Source of the DNA: Luteibacter rhizovicinus DSM 16549
Lineage (GTDB): Bacteria; Pseudomonadota; Gammaproteobacteria; Xanthomonadales; Rhodanobacteraceae
Assembly (NCBI RefSeq): GCF_001887595.1
Contig: NZ_CP017480.1
Coordinates: 310,001 to 374,000, forward strand
Length of the DNA: 64,000 nt
Direction: 5' to 3'
In this document: in pieces, positions 11,717 through 20,427 of the stretch
How the letters are laid out: each line of letters opens with the position of its first letter
How positions within the stretch are numbered: the stretch's first letter is position 1
Position numbers and translations under genes: made by a program
The notes under the pieces: model-generated
The model's input: the letters and a program-made list of their open reading frames with translations, nothing else
Told to the model about the DNA's origin: nothing
Database searches by the model: none

Positions 11717-13693
11717 ATGAAGTACCGCTTCGTGCGGCCGCTACTGGCCGTGCTGTGTCTCGCCGCGTGCGCCACCGGCGTCGCGGCCGCCGATCTGATC
11801 CCGACGGCCGATTTCGCCCGTCGACTGCCCTTGACCATGCCGCGCCTCTCGCCCGACGGCAAACACTTCTCCGTGGTCTACAACGACCCGGACGGCAAGA
11901 CGCATTCGATCGCGATCTATTCGGTCGATGACCCGACCAAGCCGGGGAGCCTGATCCGCATGCCTCCGTACGAATTGCCGGCGAACATCGTCTGGGCGAG
12001 CGCCACACGCCTGGTCGTCGCGCGCGGCAAGCAGGACGGCTCGATCGGCAACACGTCGTACACCGGCGAGATCATGGCGATCGACATCAATGGCAAGAAT
12101 CCCGACTACCTTTACGGCTACGAGGCCGTCGGCAAGCGCTCGGGCACCCGCCAGACCGACTCCGGCTGGGGCGAGATCGAAGGCACGCCCGTGCAGAGCA
12201 ACGGCCACTTCTACATGCGCGCCACGTCATGGTCGGACAAGAATCGAAGCACTCTCTTCGACGTCGACGCGACCACCAGCACACGTAAGGAGATGGCCAA
12301 CATCGGCATCGGCGACATGAGCTTCATGGTCTCGCCCGAGGGCGTGGCCAAGTTCTCCTACGGCACGGACGACAACTTCAAGTACGTGGTGTTCCACCGC
12401 GAAGGCAGCGGCTGGGTCAAGGTGCCCGAGAACGGCGAACTGCAGCGGTTCGTGCCTGTCGCCTCCGTCGCGGGAAGCAACCGCATATATGCCCGCTACA
12501 GCCCCGGCGGCATGGGTGGCGAGTTTGTCGAGCAGGACGAGGATGGCGGCAACCGCCGCGTGATCAGCAAGGACGATTTCAGTACCGTCACGTCTGCCGG
12601 CTTGTGGACACCGGTGCCCCTGCGTCCCTTCGGCACGTATGCCACCAGCGGCGTCCCCAAGGTCACCTACGTCGACCCGAAGGAATCGATCGCCAAGTTG
12701 CACATGGCACTGTCGCTGAAATTCCCGGGGAACTTCGTCAACTTCATCGACTTCAGCGAGGACGGCAGCCAGCTGATGTTCGGCCTGGCCAGCGACCGCG
12801 ATCCGGGACGCTACATGCTGATCGACACCAAGACGTACAAGGTGAGCAGCCTGTTCGCCGTGGCCCCCTGGATCGACCCGGCAAAGATGGCCGAGCGCCG
12901 TCCGCTGCGTTTCAAGGCCAGCGACGGTACGGAACTCGAGGCCATCCTGACCTTTCCCAAGGGCAAGTCCGAAGGCAACCTGCCGATGGTGCTCGTCCCC
13001 CATGGCGGCCCGATCGGCATCAAGGACGACTGGTTCTACGATGACGACGCCCAGTTCCTGGCCAACCGTGGTTACCTGGTGCTGCAGGTCAACTACCGCG
13101 GTTCCGGTGGCCGTGGCAATGGATTCGAGGAACAGGGCTATCTCAAGTGGGGCACCCGCATCCAGCAGGACCTGATCGACGGCGTGAAATGGGCGATCGC
13201 CGAAAACTATGCCGACCCCAAGCGCATCTGCGTGTACGGGGCCAGCTTCGGCGGCTACTCCGCGATGATGACCACCATCCGTGACCCGGGTCTGTTCAAG
13301 TGCGCGGTCGGCTACGCGGGCATCTACGACCTGGACATGATGTACAACAAGGGCGACATCAAGACGACGAAGTCCGGCCGCAGCTACCTCACCTCGGTGA
13401 TCGGCCGCGACGAGGCCGACCTGGCCGCGAACTCGCCCGTGCACCTGGCCGACAAGATCACCGTGCCCGTGCTGCTGGTCCACGGTGAAGACGACGAACG
13501 CGCCCCGTTTGCCCAGTTCAAGGCCATGCGCGCGGCGATGGATGCGGCCCACAAGCCCTACGACGTCCTGACCAAGTCCGGCGAAAAGCACGGTTTCGTC
13601 AAGCCGGAGAACGTCGAGGAGTTCTATAACAAGCTGCAGGCGTTCCTCGACAAGAACATCGGCGGCGGCGAGGCCAGCACCGCGTCGAACTGA
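11717..13693 (+). CDS. Secreted S9 family (prolyl oligopeptidase-like) peptidase
   Basis: Serine peptidase of 658 residues. The N-terminal segment ([25 protein letters not shown]) is a signal peptide; LAAC could be a lipobox, so periplasmic lipoprotein versus soluble protein is undecided. Residues about 30-380 form the propeller-like region; the alpha/beta-hydrolase domain follows. Catalytic triad visible: Ser in [11 protein letters not shown], Asp in [13 protein letters not shown], His in SGEKHGFV. The start follows AAGGGGAG. The next gene on the same strand encodes a TonB-dependent receptor, suggesting extracytoplasmic peptide use. Confidence 0.92.
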   Translation: MKYRFVRPLLAVLCLAACATGVAAADLIPTADFARRLPLTMPRLSPDGKHFSVVYNDPDGKTHSIAIYSVDDPTKPGSLIRMPPYELPANIVWASATRLVVARGKQDGSIGNTSYTGEIMAIDINGKNPDYLYGYEAVGKRSGTRQTDSGWGEIEGTPVQSNGHFYMRATSWSDKNRSTLFDVDATTSTRKEMANIGIGDMSFMVSPEGVAKFSYGTDDNFKYVVFHREGSGWVKVPENGELQRFVPVASVAGSNRIYARYSPGGMGGEFVEQDEDGGNRRVISKDDFSTVTSAGLWTPVPLRPFGTYATSGVPKVTYVDPKESIAKLHMALSLKFPGNFVNFIDFSEDGSQLMFGLASDRDPGRYMLIDTKTYKVSSLFAVAPWIDPAKMAERRPLRFKASDGTELEAILTFPKGKSEGNLPMVLVPHGGPIGIKDDWFYDDDAQFLANRGYLVLQVNYRGSGGRGNGFEEQGYLKWGTRIQQDLIDGVKWAIAENYADPKRICVYGASFGGYSAMMTTIRDPGLFKCAVGYAGIYDLDMMYNKGDIKTTKSGRSYLTSVIGRDEADLAANSPVHLADKITVPVLLVHGEDDERAPFAQFKAMRAAMDAAHKPYDVLTKSGEKHGFVKPENVEEFYNKLQAFLDKNIGGGEASTASN

Positions 13694-13817
13694 GCCGGAG
13701 CCCCAACCGGCGGTCGTCCATGACTTCCGCCGGTTGCCCCCGTCACGCCGCACGCGTTATCTTCGTGTGATCGTCGAGCCCGGGTGGGGTATGGCGGGGC
13801 TTGGGAGGCTTCAGGGT

Positions 13818-16739
13818 ATGTACGTCAGTTCCGGGCACAAGCGCCTCGTCGCAGGGCGACGCGTAGCGCTTGCCGTAGCGCTCGGAGCCTGCGTGCCTTA
13901 TGTCGGCGCCTCCGCGCAGGAAACCCCTCCGTCGGCGGAGATGCTCGCGCCGGTGAACGTCAGCGTGACCGGTTCGCGCATCCGCGGCACCGATGTCGAA
14001 ACCGCGCAGCCCGTCTTCACCATGGATCGCCAGGCCATTCGCGATACGGGCCTGACCAGCCTGGCGGACGTGATCGCCCGCATTCCCTCCGCGGCGACGC
14101 CCGAAGTCACCCCGCAGGACACGCTCTCGTCCAGCACCGACGCCGGTGGCCGCTACGCCAACCTGCGCAATCTTGGCGCGGTGCGCACCCTCATCCTGGT
14201 CAACGGCCGGCGCTGGACCACCAGCCTGAACGGCCTGACCGATCTCTCCACCATTCCCGTGGCGATCGTCGAGCGCATCGAAGTCCTCAAGGATGGCGCC
14301 TCGTCGATCTACGGCTCCGATGCCATCGGCGGTGTCGTCAACATCGTCACGACGGATCGCTTCGAAGGCGCGTCCGCCGACGTGCTCTACGGCGTCAACG
14401 GCAAAGGCGACGGCACCCAGAAGAACGGCACGTTCACCTGGGGCAAGAGCACCGAGCGCGCCTCGATCATTCTCGGCGCCAGTTACGAAGACGGCGACGA
14501 ACTGGACGACAGCAAGCGCTCACTGACTCGCACGGCCTACGGTCCGCGTCATCCGGACGATGGTTTCGGCATGGGCCCTTTCGGCGGTGTGGTCGATCCC
14601 CGCGCAGCAGGCACGGCCGGTGCAGGCGCGTACGCCGCGGACGGCTCGTGGGCGCCCAACCGTTACGTCGTCAACCATCCGGGTGGCGTGGTCGGTAACA
14701 CCGCGGACCTCGCCAACTACCACCCTTACGACGTCAACAGCAACGCCGACAAGTATTCGACGCCGCAGGACATGACCTTCCGGGCGAGCAGCAAGCTGCG
14801 CAATCTGTTCGCGACGGGTCGTTACAACATTACCGACGACATCGCCCTGCGTGGCATGGCCAACTACGGCGTGCGCGACACGCGCAGCCAGGCGGCGGGC
14901 TATCCTCTGGAGAGCGGCTCGGGACGCACCAGCGACCTGGCGATCGATGCGGGCAACGCATACAACCCGTTTCCAGGCTACGACACCGACTTCTTCCGCC
15001 GCACCACGGAACTGCCGCGGATCAGCTGGGCGAAGAGCAAGGCCTTCCACGCCGATGCCGGCGCCGAAGGCAGTTTCCTCTGGGGCGACCGCACCTGGAA
15101 CTGGGACGTTACCTACGGGTATTCCGAGGCACGCGACAGCCGCACCGACAGCGGCAACATAAATCTGGTCAACGCCGCCAAAGCGCTGGGACCGACCTCG
15201 GTCGTCAACGGTAACGTCGTCTGCGCCAATGCCGCGGATCGCGCGGCCGGCTGCGTGCCGTGGAACATCCTTGCCGGCCCCGGCGGTACGCCGGAGGCCG
15301 TGTGGAACTACGTGCAATCCACGACCACCGCCCGCCAGGTGACGAGGACCAACGACATCGTCGCCAACCTGACCGGCGGCGTGTTCGACCTGCCTGCCGG
15401 CACGGTTCGCGTGGCCGGTGGCCTCGAGCATCGTACCGAGAACGGACGCTACGTGCCCGACCCCGCCGACTCCGCCGGCCTGACCACCCAGCTGGCCAGC
15501 AATCCGACCAACGGCGGCTACATCGTCAACGAGGCCTACCTCGAACTCGACGTGCCGCTGCTGGCCGACTTGCCCTTCGCGCGGGAACTGGCGGTGAACG
15601 CGTCATCGCGCTATTCCCACTACTCGGCCTTCGGCGGCCGGACCAACAACAAGTACAGTTTCCGCTGGAAACCGTTCGACGATCTCCTGTTGCGCGGCAC
15701 CTACGCCGAAGGCTTCCGCGCACCGACGGTCGCCGATCTCTACGCAGGCTCGAGCGAAAGTTTCGAGAGCTTCCTCGACCCCTGCGACAGCGTCTACGGT
15801 GCGGCGGCGTCCGACGCCGGTGTGCGTGGCCGTTGCGGCGCGGCAGGCGTGCCGGCGAACTACCGTCAGATCGACCAGTCGGGGGCGCAGGTCAACTCCG
15901 CCACCGGCGGCCAGAATCCCGTGGCATTCCGCACGGGTGCCAATCCCGCGCTCAAACCGGAATCGTCGATCACGCGCACCGCCGGCCTGGTTTACAGCCC
16001 CGGCTATCTCGATGGCCTCGACATCACGCTCGACTACTACAAGGTCGACATCCGCGACGTCATCACGCCGATCCTCGCCGGTGACATTCTCAACTTCTGC
16101 TACGTACGGAACGATCCGACGTATTGCGGACGCTTTACGCGTGCGGCCGACGGGCATATCACCTCGCTGGACGAAAGCCTGGCCAACCTCGGCACGTTGC
16201 GTACCGAAGGCTACGATCTCGGCGCGCACTACCGTTTCCCGGAAACACGCTATGGCGAGTTCACCCTGCTTTCGGATAGCACCTATCTGAAGGACTACAC
16301 GCAATCGAGCAGCCCCGGTTCACCGCCACGCCAGCTAGCCGGCTACATGAACGGCGTGCAGGGACTATATCGCGTCCGTTCGAACCTCTCCCTCGACTGG
16401 TCGTGGCGGCGCTTCGGTGCGACGTGGACCGTGCGCTACTTCGACGGCCTGAAAGATTCGTGCTGGTCGTCCACGGTCGAGTGCAATCGTCCGAATGAGC
16501 TCAACGCGATCACCGGCGTCACCGGCGTGAGCCGCAAGGGCTCGGTCGCCTTCCACGATGCGCAGCTGCGCTGGCAGGCACCCTGGAACGGCAACTTCCG
16601 TGTCGGCATCAATAACGTGTTCGCACGCAAGGGACCGCTGTACTACAACGTATCCAGCGCCGGCGGCGGCAGCCCGCCGTACAACCCCGCGTTCGACATC
16701 GATCGCTATTTCTACGTCGGCTACCAGCAGAAGTTCTGA
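13818..16739 (+). CDS. TonB-dependent outer-membrane receptor
   Basis: Outer-membrane transporter of 973 residues. Signal peptide to about ASAQ, then a TonB-box-like segment (APVNVSVTGSRIRG), a plug domain (LADVIARIPSA..., NLGAVRTLILVNGRRW, VERIEVLKDGASSIYGSDAIGGVVNI) and a 22-strand-type barrel ending in Phe (YFYVGYQQKF), the outer-membrane insertion signature. The start at 13818 follows GGAGGCTTCAGGGT and leads straight into the signal peptide; upstream in-frame codons do not. Substrate is unknown; the preceding S9 peptidase suggests peptides. It is energised by a TonB system; a tonB gene begins at 63569. Confidence 0.93.
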   Translation: MYVSSGHKRLVAGRRVALAVALGACVPYVGASAQETPPSAEMLAPVNVSVTGSRIRGTDVETAQPVFTMDRQAIRDTGLTSLADVIARIPSAATPEVTPQDTLSSSTDAGGRYANLRNLGAVRTLILVNGRRWTTSLNGLTDLSTIPVAIVERIEVLKDGASSIYGSDAIGGVVNIVTTDRFEGASADVLYGVNGKGDGTQKNGTFTWGKSTERASIILGASYEDGDELDDSKRSLTRTAYGPRHPDDGFGMGPFGGVVDPRAAGTAGAGAYAADGSWAPNRYVVNHPGGVVGNTADLANYHPYDVNSNADKYSTPQDMTFRASSKLRNLFATGRYNITDDIALRGMANYGVRDTRSQAAGYPLESGSGRTSDLAIDAGNAYNPFPGYDTDFFRRTTELPRISWAKSKAFHADAGAEGSFLWGDRTWNWDVTYGYSEARDSRTDSGNINLVNAAKALGPTSVVNGNVVCANAADRAAGCVPWNILAGPGGTPEAVWNYVQSTTTARQVTRTNDIVANLTGGVFDLPAGTVRVAGGLEHRTENGRYVPDPADSAGLTTQLASNPTNGGYIVNEAYLELDVPLLADLPFARELAVNASSRYSHYSAFGGRTNNKYSFRWKPFDDLLLRGTYAEGFRAPTVADLYAGSSESFESFLDPCDSVYGAAASDAGVRGRCGAAGVPANYRQIDQSGAQVNSATGGQNPVAFRTGANPALKPESSITRTAGLVYSPGYLDGLDITLDYYKVDIRDVITPILAGDILNFCYVRNDPTYCGRFTRAADGHITSLDESLANLGTLRTEGYDLGAHYRFPETRYGEFTLLSDSTYLKDYTQSSSPGSPPRQLAGYMNGVQGLYRVRSNLSLDWSWRRFGATWTVRYFDGLKDSCWSSTVECNRPNELNAITGVTGVSRKGSVAFHDAQLRWQAPWNGNFRVGINNVFARKGPLYYNVSSAGGGSPPYNPAFDIDRYFYVGYQQKF

Positions 16740-16758
16740 GCCGACCTTGCGAGGCCAC

Positions 16759-16781
16759 TGTGGGAGCCGCTTCAGCGGCGA
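16759..16781. repeat. Single REP element (GTGGGAGCCGC form)
   Basis: One copy of the GC-rich REP form (TGTGGGAGCCGCTTCAGCGG plus CGA), 19 bases after the TonB-dependent receptor stop. The internal stem is GCCGCT/AGCGGC. Confidence 0.8.
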
Positions 16782-16861
16782 ACCCTCGCCTTTTCAAAGC
16801 TGCGAGTGAGGCCATGCGCTAATCTTCCGCGCACCACATCGGTCGACCGGAACTCGAACGA

Positions 16862-17020
16862 ATGACCTGCGATAACACCACGCTGATTCCGTCCGGCGGA
16901 AACGTATTTGCCGATCTCGGGTTTGCCGAGCCGGAAGCCGGCATTTACAAGACGCGATCGGAAGCCATGATCGCTAACGAAAAGATGCTTGCAGAAATTC
17001 AAGCATCTGACGCGAGCTGA
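16862..17020 (+). pseudogene. Truncated XRE/HigA-type antitoxin remnant
   Basis: Short open frame of 52 codons (MTCDNTTLIPSGGNVFADLG, then FAEPEAGIYKTRSEAMIANEK and a short helix) ending in TGA at 17018. SGGNVFADLGF followed by an acidic residue and a K.R helix resembles the N-terminus of XRE-family antitoxins of HigA type, which normally continue into a helix-turn-helix of 50 or more residues. Here the frame stops before it. No toxin gene lies beside it. Either a decayed antitoxin or a very small real protein; I favour the remnant. Its A/T content is higher than that of its neighbours. Confidence 0.5.
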
Positions 17021-17024
17021 TGCG

Positions 17025-17531
17025 CTAAGGCACCAGCGCCAACGGCGAAACAATATCCGCCCCTTCGCTACGAACAGGCGCGCCATTCGTGTTCTGCCCC
17101 ACCGCGATCAGCCACTGGCCGTGCTGCTTGCGCGCGAGAAACATCATGATGCCGGAACGGGGTGGGATCGCCCGGCCCGCGTCGTCGGTGGCGCCGGTGA
17201 TCTGCCAGGTGTAATGCACGGAGGCAAGATCCGGCCCCAGAAAACGCACGTTGGTACCGATGACGCGGTTGACCGAGTCGCGGAAGCGCGTACCGAGAAT
17301 GCGCGTGTGATACGTCTCGAAATCCTTCTGCCCCCGCATCCACTTGCCGTCGACCGTGACGAAGTCCACCTCGCGTTCGGTGAGGACGGTCAGGCCATGA
17401 CCGTCGTGCCGATTCCACGCATCGATGAAAGCCTGGGGTAGTGCCGTGAGAGCGGCTTCGTCGTTGCCGGACTGGGCCTGGGCCAGCGACGGTCCGAGCA
17501 ACAGGATGAGCAGGAGCAGGAAGGTCTTCAT
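17025..17531 (-). CDS. Secreted SnoaL-like/DUF4440 protein
   Basis: Protein of 168 residues with a signal peptide (MKTFLLLLILLLGPSLAQAQ). The mature part is one NTF2-fold domain: AALTALPQAFIDAWNRHDGHGLTVLTEREVDFVTVDG is the usual opening of SgcJ/EcaC and DUF4440 proteins, and the YTWQITG...IPPRSGIMMFLARKQHGQWLIAVGQN end also fits. Catalytic role is not predictable, since members include isomerases, hydrolases and binding proteins. The start at 17531 is set by the signal peptide. Likely monocistronic, about 107 bases downstream of the TPM gene. Confidence 0.82.
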   Translation of the reverse strand: MKTFLLLLILLLGPSLAQAQSGNDEAALTALPQAFIDAWNRHDGHGLTVLTEREVDFVTVDGKWMRGQKDFETYHTRILGTRFRDSVNRVIGTNVRFLGPDLASVHYTWQITGATDDAGRAIPPRSGIMMFLARKQHGQWLIAVGQNTNGAPVRSEGADIVSPLALVP

Positions 17532-17638
17532 GCGTCGCACCGGACGGGGATGACTCGTCAAGCGTGCTACGGGAAGAGTCTCCAGACCATTCCCCGAAGG
17601 GCGTATGCCTCCCGCGCCCCCAGTGCGTAACGCCAGGG

Positions 17639-18139
17639 TTACAGCACCAGTGGCCGGTCGGGCAGCTCGTTTTCCCGCGAACGACCGTCGGCCGGGAAAT
17701 GTCGGGCCAGCAATGCACCGGCGTCGGCGACGCCGATCTGCACGCCTTCGCGAAAACGGCCCTCGGCGAACGCGTCGCGCATATGGACGGTGATGGCGTC
17801 CCATTCCGGCTGCGTGACGGCCCGCGCGATGCCGCGGTCCGCGATGATTTCGATGCGATGCTCGGCGAGCAGGACGTACAGCAAGACACCACAGTTGTCG
17901 TCGGTGTCCCATACGCGCAGATGAGCGAACAGCATTGCCGCGCGGTCGCGGGCCGTGACGCCGGACGCGACGGCAGAGAACGGCAAGCGCGATTCGATGG
18001 CAACACGCAATTCGCCGCGGTGCGTGGCTTCGCCCGCGGATACCGTGCCCGCAATGGCATCGAGGGTGTCCGACCCGAACTGACGCCCCATCTGGAACCA
18101 GGCACCGAACAGGTTGGCGACGATCCGTTGCATGTCCAT
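17639..18139 (-). CDS. TPM domain protein without signal peptide
   Basis: Protein of 166 residues with a TPM (TLP18.3/Psb32/MOLO-1, formerly DUF477) domain: RGELRVAIESRLPF, RDRAAMLFAHLRVWDTDDNCGVLLYVLLAEHRIEIIADRG and WDAITVHMRDAFAEGRF are typical. No signal peptide, but the N-terminus is amphipathic and may associate with the membrane. It overlaps the stop of the secreted TPM protein by one base (TGATG) and is the last gene of a LemA-TPM-TPM operon. Function unknown. Confidence 0.84.
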   Translation of the reverse strand: MDMQRIVANLFGAWFQMGRQFGSDTLDAIAGTVSAGEATHRGELRVAIESRLPFSAVASGVTARDRAAMLFAHLRVWDTDDNCGVLLYVLLAEHRIEIIADRGIARAVTQPEWDAITVHMRDAFAEGRFREGVQIGVADAGALLARHFPADGRSRENELPDRPLVL

Positions 18140-19035
18140 CAATAGCTCCCCGACGCGCCGCCACCACCGAAGCTGCCGCCGCCTCCGCTGAAGCCGCCGC
18201 CTCCACCACCACCGCCGAAGCCGCCGCCTCCGAAACCGCCACCACCGCCCCAGCCACCGAAACCACCCCAGCCGCCACCGCCGATGGAGCGGCCGGCACC
18301 GCCCGGAATGGCCATGAACAAGGCGCCGGCGACGAGACCGACCACCCCGCCGAAGATCGAGCTCATGATCAGCCAGGCCAGGCCGCCGGTCACGGCTCCG
18401 CCGATCGGCATGCGCGCCCACAACGGCGCACGGCCCAGGATGCCGCGAAGAAAGATCACGCCGAAGAGGAGGGGCAGGAACAGATTGCCGCCACCACGCT
18501 TGCGCTCATGGCTTTCGTCGGGACTGACCGGCGGCGGCAACGCCTCGCCGTCGACGATCTGGGTGATCGCGGTCAGCGCGTCGCTGATGCCGCCGTAGTA
18601 GTCGTTCGTGCGCAGCTTGGGCGCCATGTACTCGCGGATGATGCGCGAGGCGATGGCGTCGGGCAGCGCGCCTTCGAGGCCGTAGCCGGTTTCGATGCGC
18701 ACCCGGCGATCGTTCTTGGCCACCAGCAGGAGGACGCCGTCGTCGGGCCCCTTGCGACCGATCTTGTTGGCCTCGGCGACCTTGAGCGAGTAACCCTCCA
18801 GATCGTCCGGCTGGGTCGTCGGCACCATCAACACGACGACCTGCGCGCCCTTGCGCTTTTCCAGATCGGCCAGCCGCGTATCCAGCTGGCTGACCTGATC
18901 GGCGCTGAGCGTGCCCGTGAGGTCGGTGACGTGTCGCTGTAGCGTCGGCACGGCGGCGTCGCCGTCTGCCAGCGCCGCCATGGACGGCACCAACAGGGCG
19001 ACGGCGAGCCACAGCCGCGCCGCGAACCGCCACAT
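18139..19035 (-). CDS. YgcG-family TPM domain protein with glycine-rich tail
   Basis: Protein of 298 residues: signal peptide (to about ALA), a periplasmic TPM domain (about 30-165; VTDLTGTLSADQVSQLDTRLADLEKR, GVLLLVAKNDRRVRIETGYGLEG, ASRIIREYMAP), one or two membrane helices (about 185-245) and an extreme C-terminal low-complexity tail of Gly with Phe, Trp and Ser (about 250-298) ending SGSY. This architecture is known in the YgcG family; the tail's role is unknown. Both ends overlap neighbours by TGATG, so it is tightly coupled to lemA upstream and the second TPM gene downstream. Confidence 0.9.
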   Translation of the reverse strand: MWRFAARLWLAVALLVPSMAALADGDAAVPTLQRHVTDLTGTLSADQVSQLDTRLADLEKRKGAQVVVLMVPTTQPDDLEGYSLKVAEANKIGRKGPDDGVLLLVAKNDRRVRIETGYGLEGALPDAIASRIIREYMAPKLRTNDYYGGISDALTAITQIVDGEALPPPVSPDESHERKRGGGNLFLPLLFGVIFLRGILGRAPLWARMPIGGAVTGGLAWLIMSSIFGGVVGLVAGALFMAIPGGAGRSIGGGGWGGFGGWGGGGGFGGGGFGGGGGGGGFSGGGGSFGGGGASGSY

Positions 19036-19670
19036 CAGCGGCTGGCCGCGGGAGCCGGTGCGGGGGCCTGGGCCGGGGTGGAACCGAAGTCCACGGTCGG
19101 CGCGGTGGAGATGGCCTTCTCGTTCTCGACGCTGAAGTTCGGCTTCACCTTGTAGCCCATGACCTTGGCGGTCAGGTTGTTCGGGAAGGAGCGGATCAGC
19201 GTGTTGTAGGACTGGATGGCCGCCACGTAGCGGGTACGCGCCACGGTGATCCGGTTCTCGGTGCCTTCCAGCTGGGCCTGCAGGTCACGGAACGAGCCGT
19301 CCGCCTTGAGCTGGGGATAGTTCTCGCTGACCACCATCAGTCGCGACAGCGCGCCGGACAGCTGGCCCTGGGCGGCCTGGAATTTCGCCAGGGCCTCGGG
19401 GTCGTTGGCGAGCTCCGGGGTGATCTGGGTCTGGCCGACCTTCGCACGGGCGTTGGTGACTTCGGTCAGCACGCGCTCTTCGTGCTGGGCGTATCCCTTC
19501 ACCGTGTTGACGAGGTTAGGAACCAGGTCGGCGCGGCGCTGGTACTGGTTCAGTACATCGGACCAGGCGGCCTTGACCGATTCGTCTTCGCGCTGGATGG
19601 CGTTGTAGCCGCAGCCGGACAGGAAGCCGGCGAGCAGGACGAGGGCAAAAGCACGGACGAGTGTCTTCAT
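19035..19670 (-). CDS. lemA: LemA family lipoprotein
   Basis: Protein of 211 residues with lipobox LSGC (Cys at residue 20), so probably a lipoprotein. The LemA signature follows: GYNAIQREDESVKAAWSDVLNQYQRRADLVPNLVNTVKGY, then long helices (LMVVSENYPQLKADGSFRDLQAQLEGTENRI, YNTLIRSFPNN). The Pro/Ala-rich C-terminus is variable in the family. The start at 19670 begins the signal peptide. First gene of the LemA-TPM-TPM operon, a widely conserved pairing of unknown function. Confidence 0.94.
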   Translation of the reverse strand: MKTLVRAFALVLLAGFLSGCGYNAIQREDESVKAAWSDVLNQYQRRADLVPNLVNTVKGYAQHEERVLTEVTNARAKVGQTQITPELANDPEALAKFQAAQGQLSGALSRLMVVSENYPQLKADGSFRDLQAQLEGTENRITVARTRYVAAIQSYNTLIRSFPNNLTAKVMGYKVKPNFSVENEKAISTAPTVDFGSTPAQAPAPAPAASR

Positions 19671-19744
19671 GGCGGCGATTCCTTGGGGTGCGGGGCACAA
19701 GTTAACCCAAACCCGGGGAGTTCGCAGGAATTTGCAGGGAAAGC

Positions 19745-19768
19745 ATCGCCGATGAATCGGCTCCTACA
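19745..19768. repeat. Single REP element (GATGAATC form)
   Basis: One inverted copy ATCGCCGATGAATCGGCTCC plus TACA between dgkA and lemA; stem GCCGAT/ATCGGC. Confidence 0.8.
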
Positions 19769-19778
19769 TGGAGCCGCG

Positions 19779-20153
19779 TCAGTGGCTGTAGTGGGGAATC
19801 AGGATCAGGGCCCAGCTGACGCCGACCATCAACAGGAGGAAAAAGACCGCTGCGGAGCCCATATCCTTGGCCCGTCCGGCCAGCTCATGGAATTCGGGGC
19901 TGACCAGATCGACGACGGCTTCGATGGCCGAGTTGAGCAGTTCGGCGGCGAGGACGAGGATCGGGAAGGTGACGAGCACGATCTTTTCGACACCGCCCTG
20001 ACCCAGCCAGAAGCCGAGGGGCACGAGAATCACGGCAAGATAAACCTCAAGCCGGAACGAGGCCTCGTGCTGGTAGCAGGCTTTCAGGCCCTTCATGGAC
20101 CACTGGAACGCCGAGAACACCTGCCGCGGCCCGCGCGGAATCGTGGAAGCCAT
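19779..20153 (-). CDS. dgkA: Diacylglycerol kinase (prokaryotic DgkA)
   Basis: Small inner-membrane kinase of 124 residues that phosphorylates diacylglycerol to phosphatidic acid. Three membrane helices are visible. The signature ELLNSAIEAVVD and the N-terminal amphipathic WSMKGLKACYQHEASFRLE are diagnostic; KDMGSAAVFFLLL is the third helix. Monocistronic, with an REP element downstream and a POT transporter divergent upstream. Confidence 0.95.
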   Translation of the reverse strand: MASTIPRGPRQVFSAFQWSMKGLKACYQHEASFRLEVYLAVILVPLGFWLGQGGVEKIVLVTFPILVLAAELLNSAIEAVVDLVSPEFHELAGRAKDMGSAAVFFLLLMVGVSWALILIPHYSH

Positions 20154-20375
20154 GGGCGGTCAGGTCGCCGAAGTGGACAAAAGGACGGGGTTCAGGACCA
20201 TGGCTCGGGCGCTGGCGTGACGGTAGGCCCCCTATGATGCCATAGCCCGCCTACGAAGCCGCCGAAACCCCGCTCCGTGGCGTATCGCCGCGCCCCTCTG
20301 GCGCTGCAGCACAACCCGGTGGACCATTTGTATTACGCTTGAACGGTTGTGACTTCGTTCAGGTCACGGCGACGG

Positions 20376-20400
20376 GAGCCAGGGTTCCACAACCCGGCTC
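20376..20400 (+). other. Stem-loop in the leader of the peptide transporter gene
   Basis: Between dgkA and the POT gene (20154-20427) no gene is visible. A 10-bp imperfect stem, GAGCC-a-GGGTT / AACCC-GGCTC with loop CCAC and a one-base bulge, lies 28 bases before the ATG at 20428. It has no T-tract, so it is not an obvious terminator. It could be a leader structure affecting translation; this is only a structural observation. Confidence 0.4.
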
Positions 20401-20427
20401 GCTGTTTCCAATGCTTCCGGAAAATAC

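Noticed and set aside
11755..11775. Firm lipoprotein call for the S9 peptidase (LAAC)
   Set aside because: LAAC fits a loose lipobox, but the hydrophobic segment continues past the Cys to VAAA, equally good for ordinary signal peptidase. Left undecided.
10724..12008. Single large minus-strand frame covering thyA and lgt DNA
   Set aside because: The thyA frame stays open upstream through lgt by chance. ThyA begins at 10709 with MQPYLELL, and lgt lies in another frame with its full signature.
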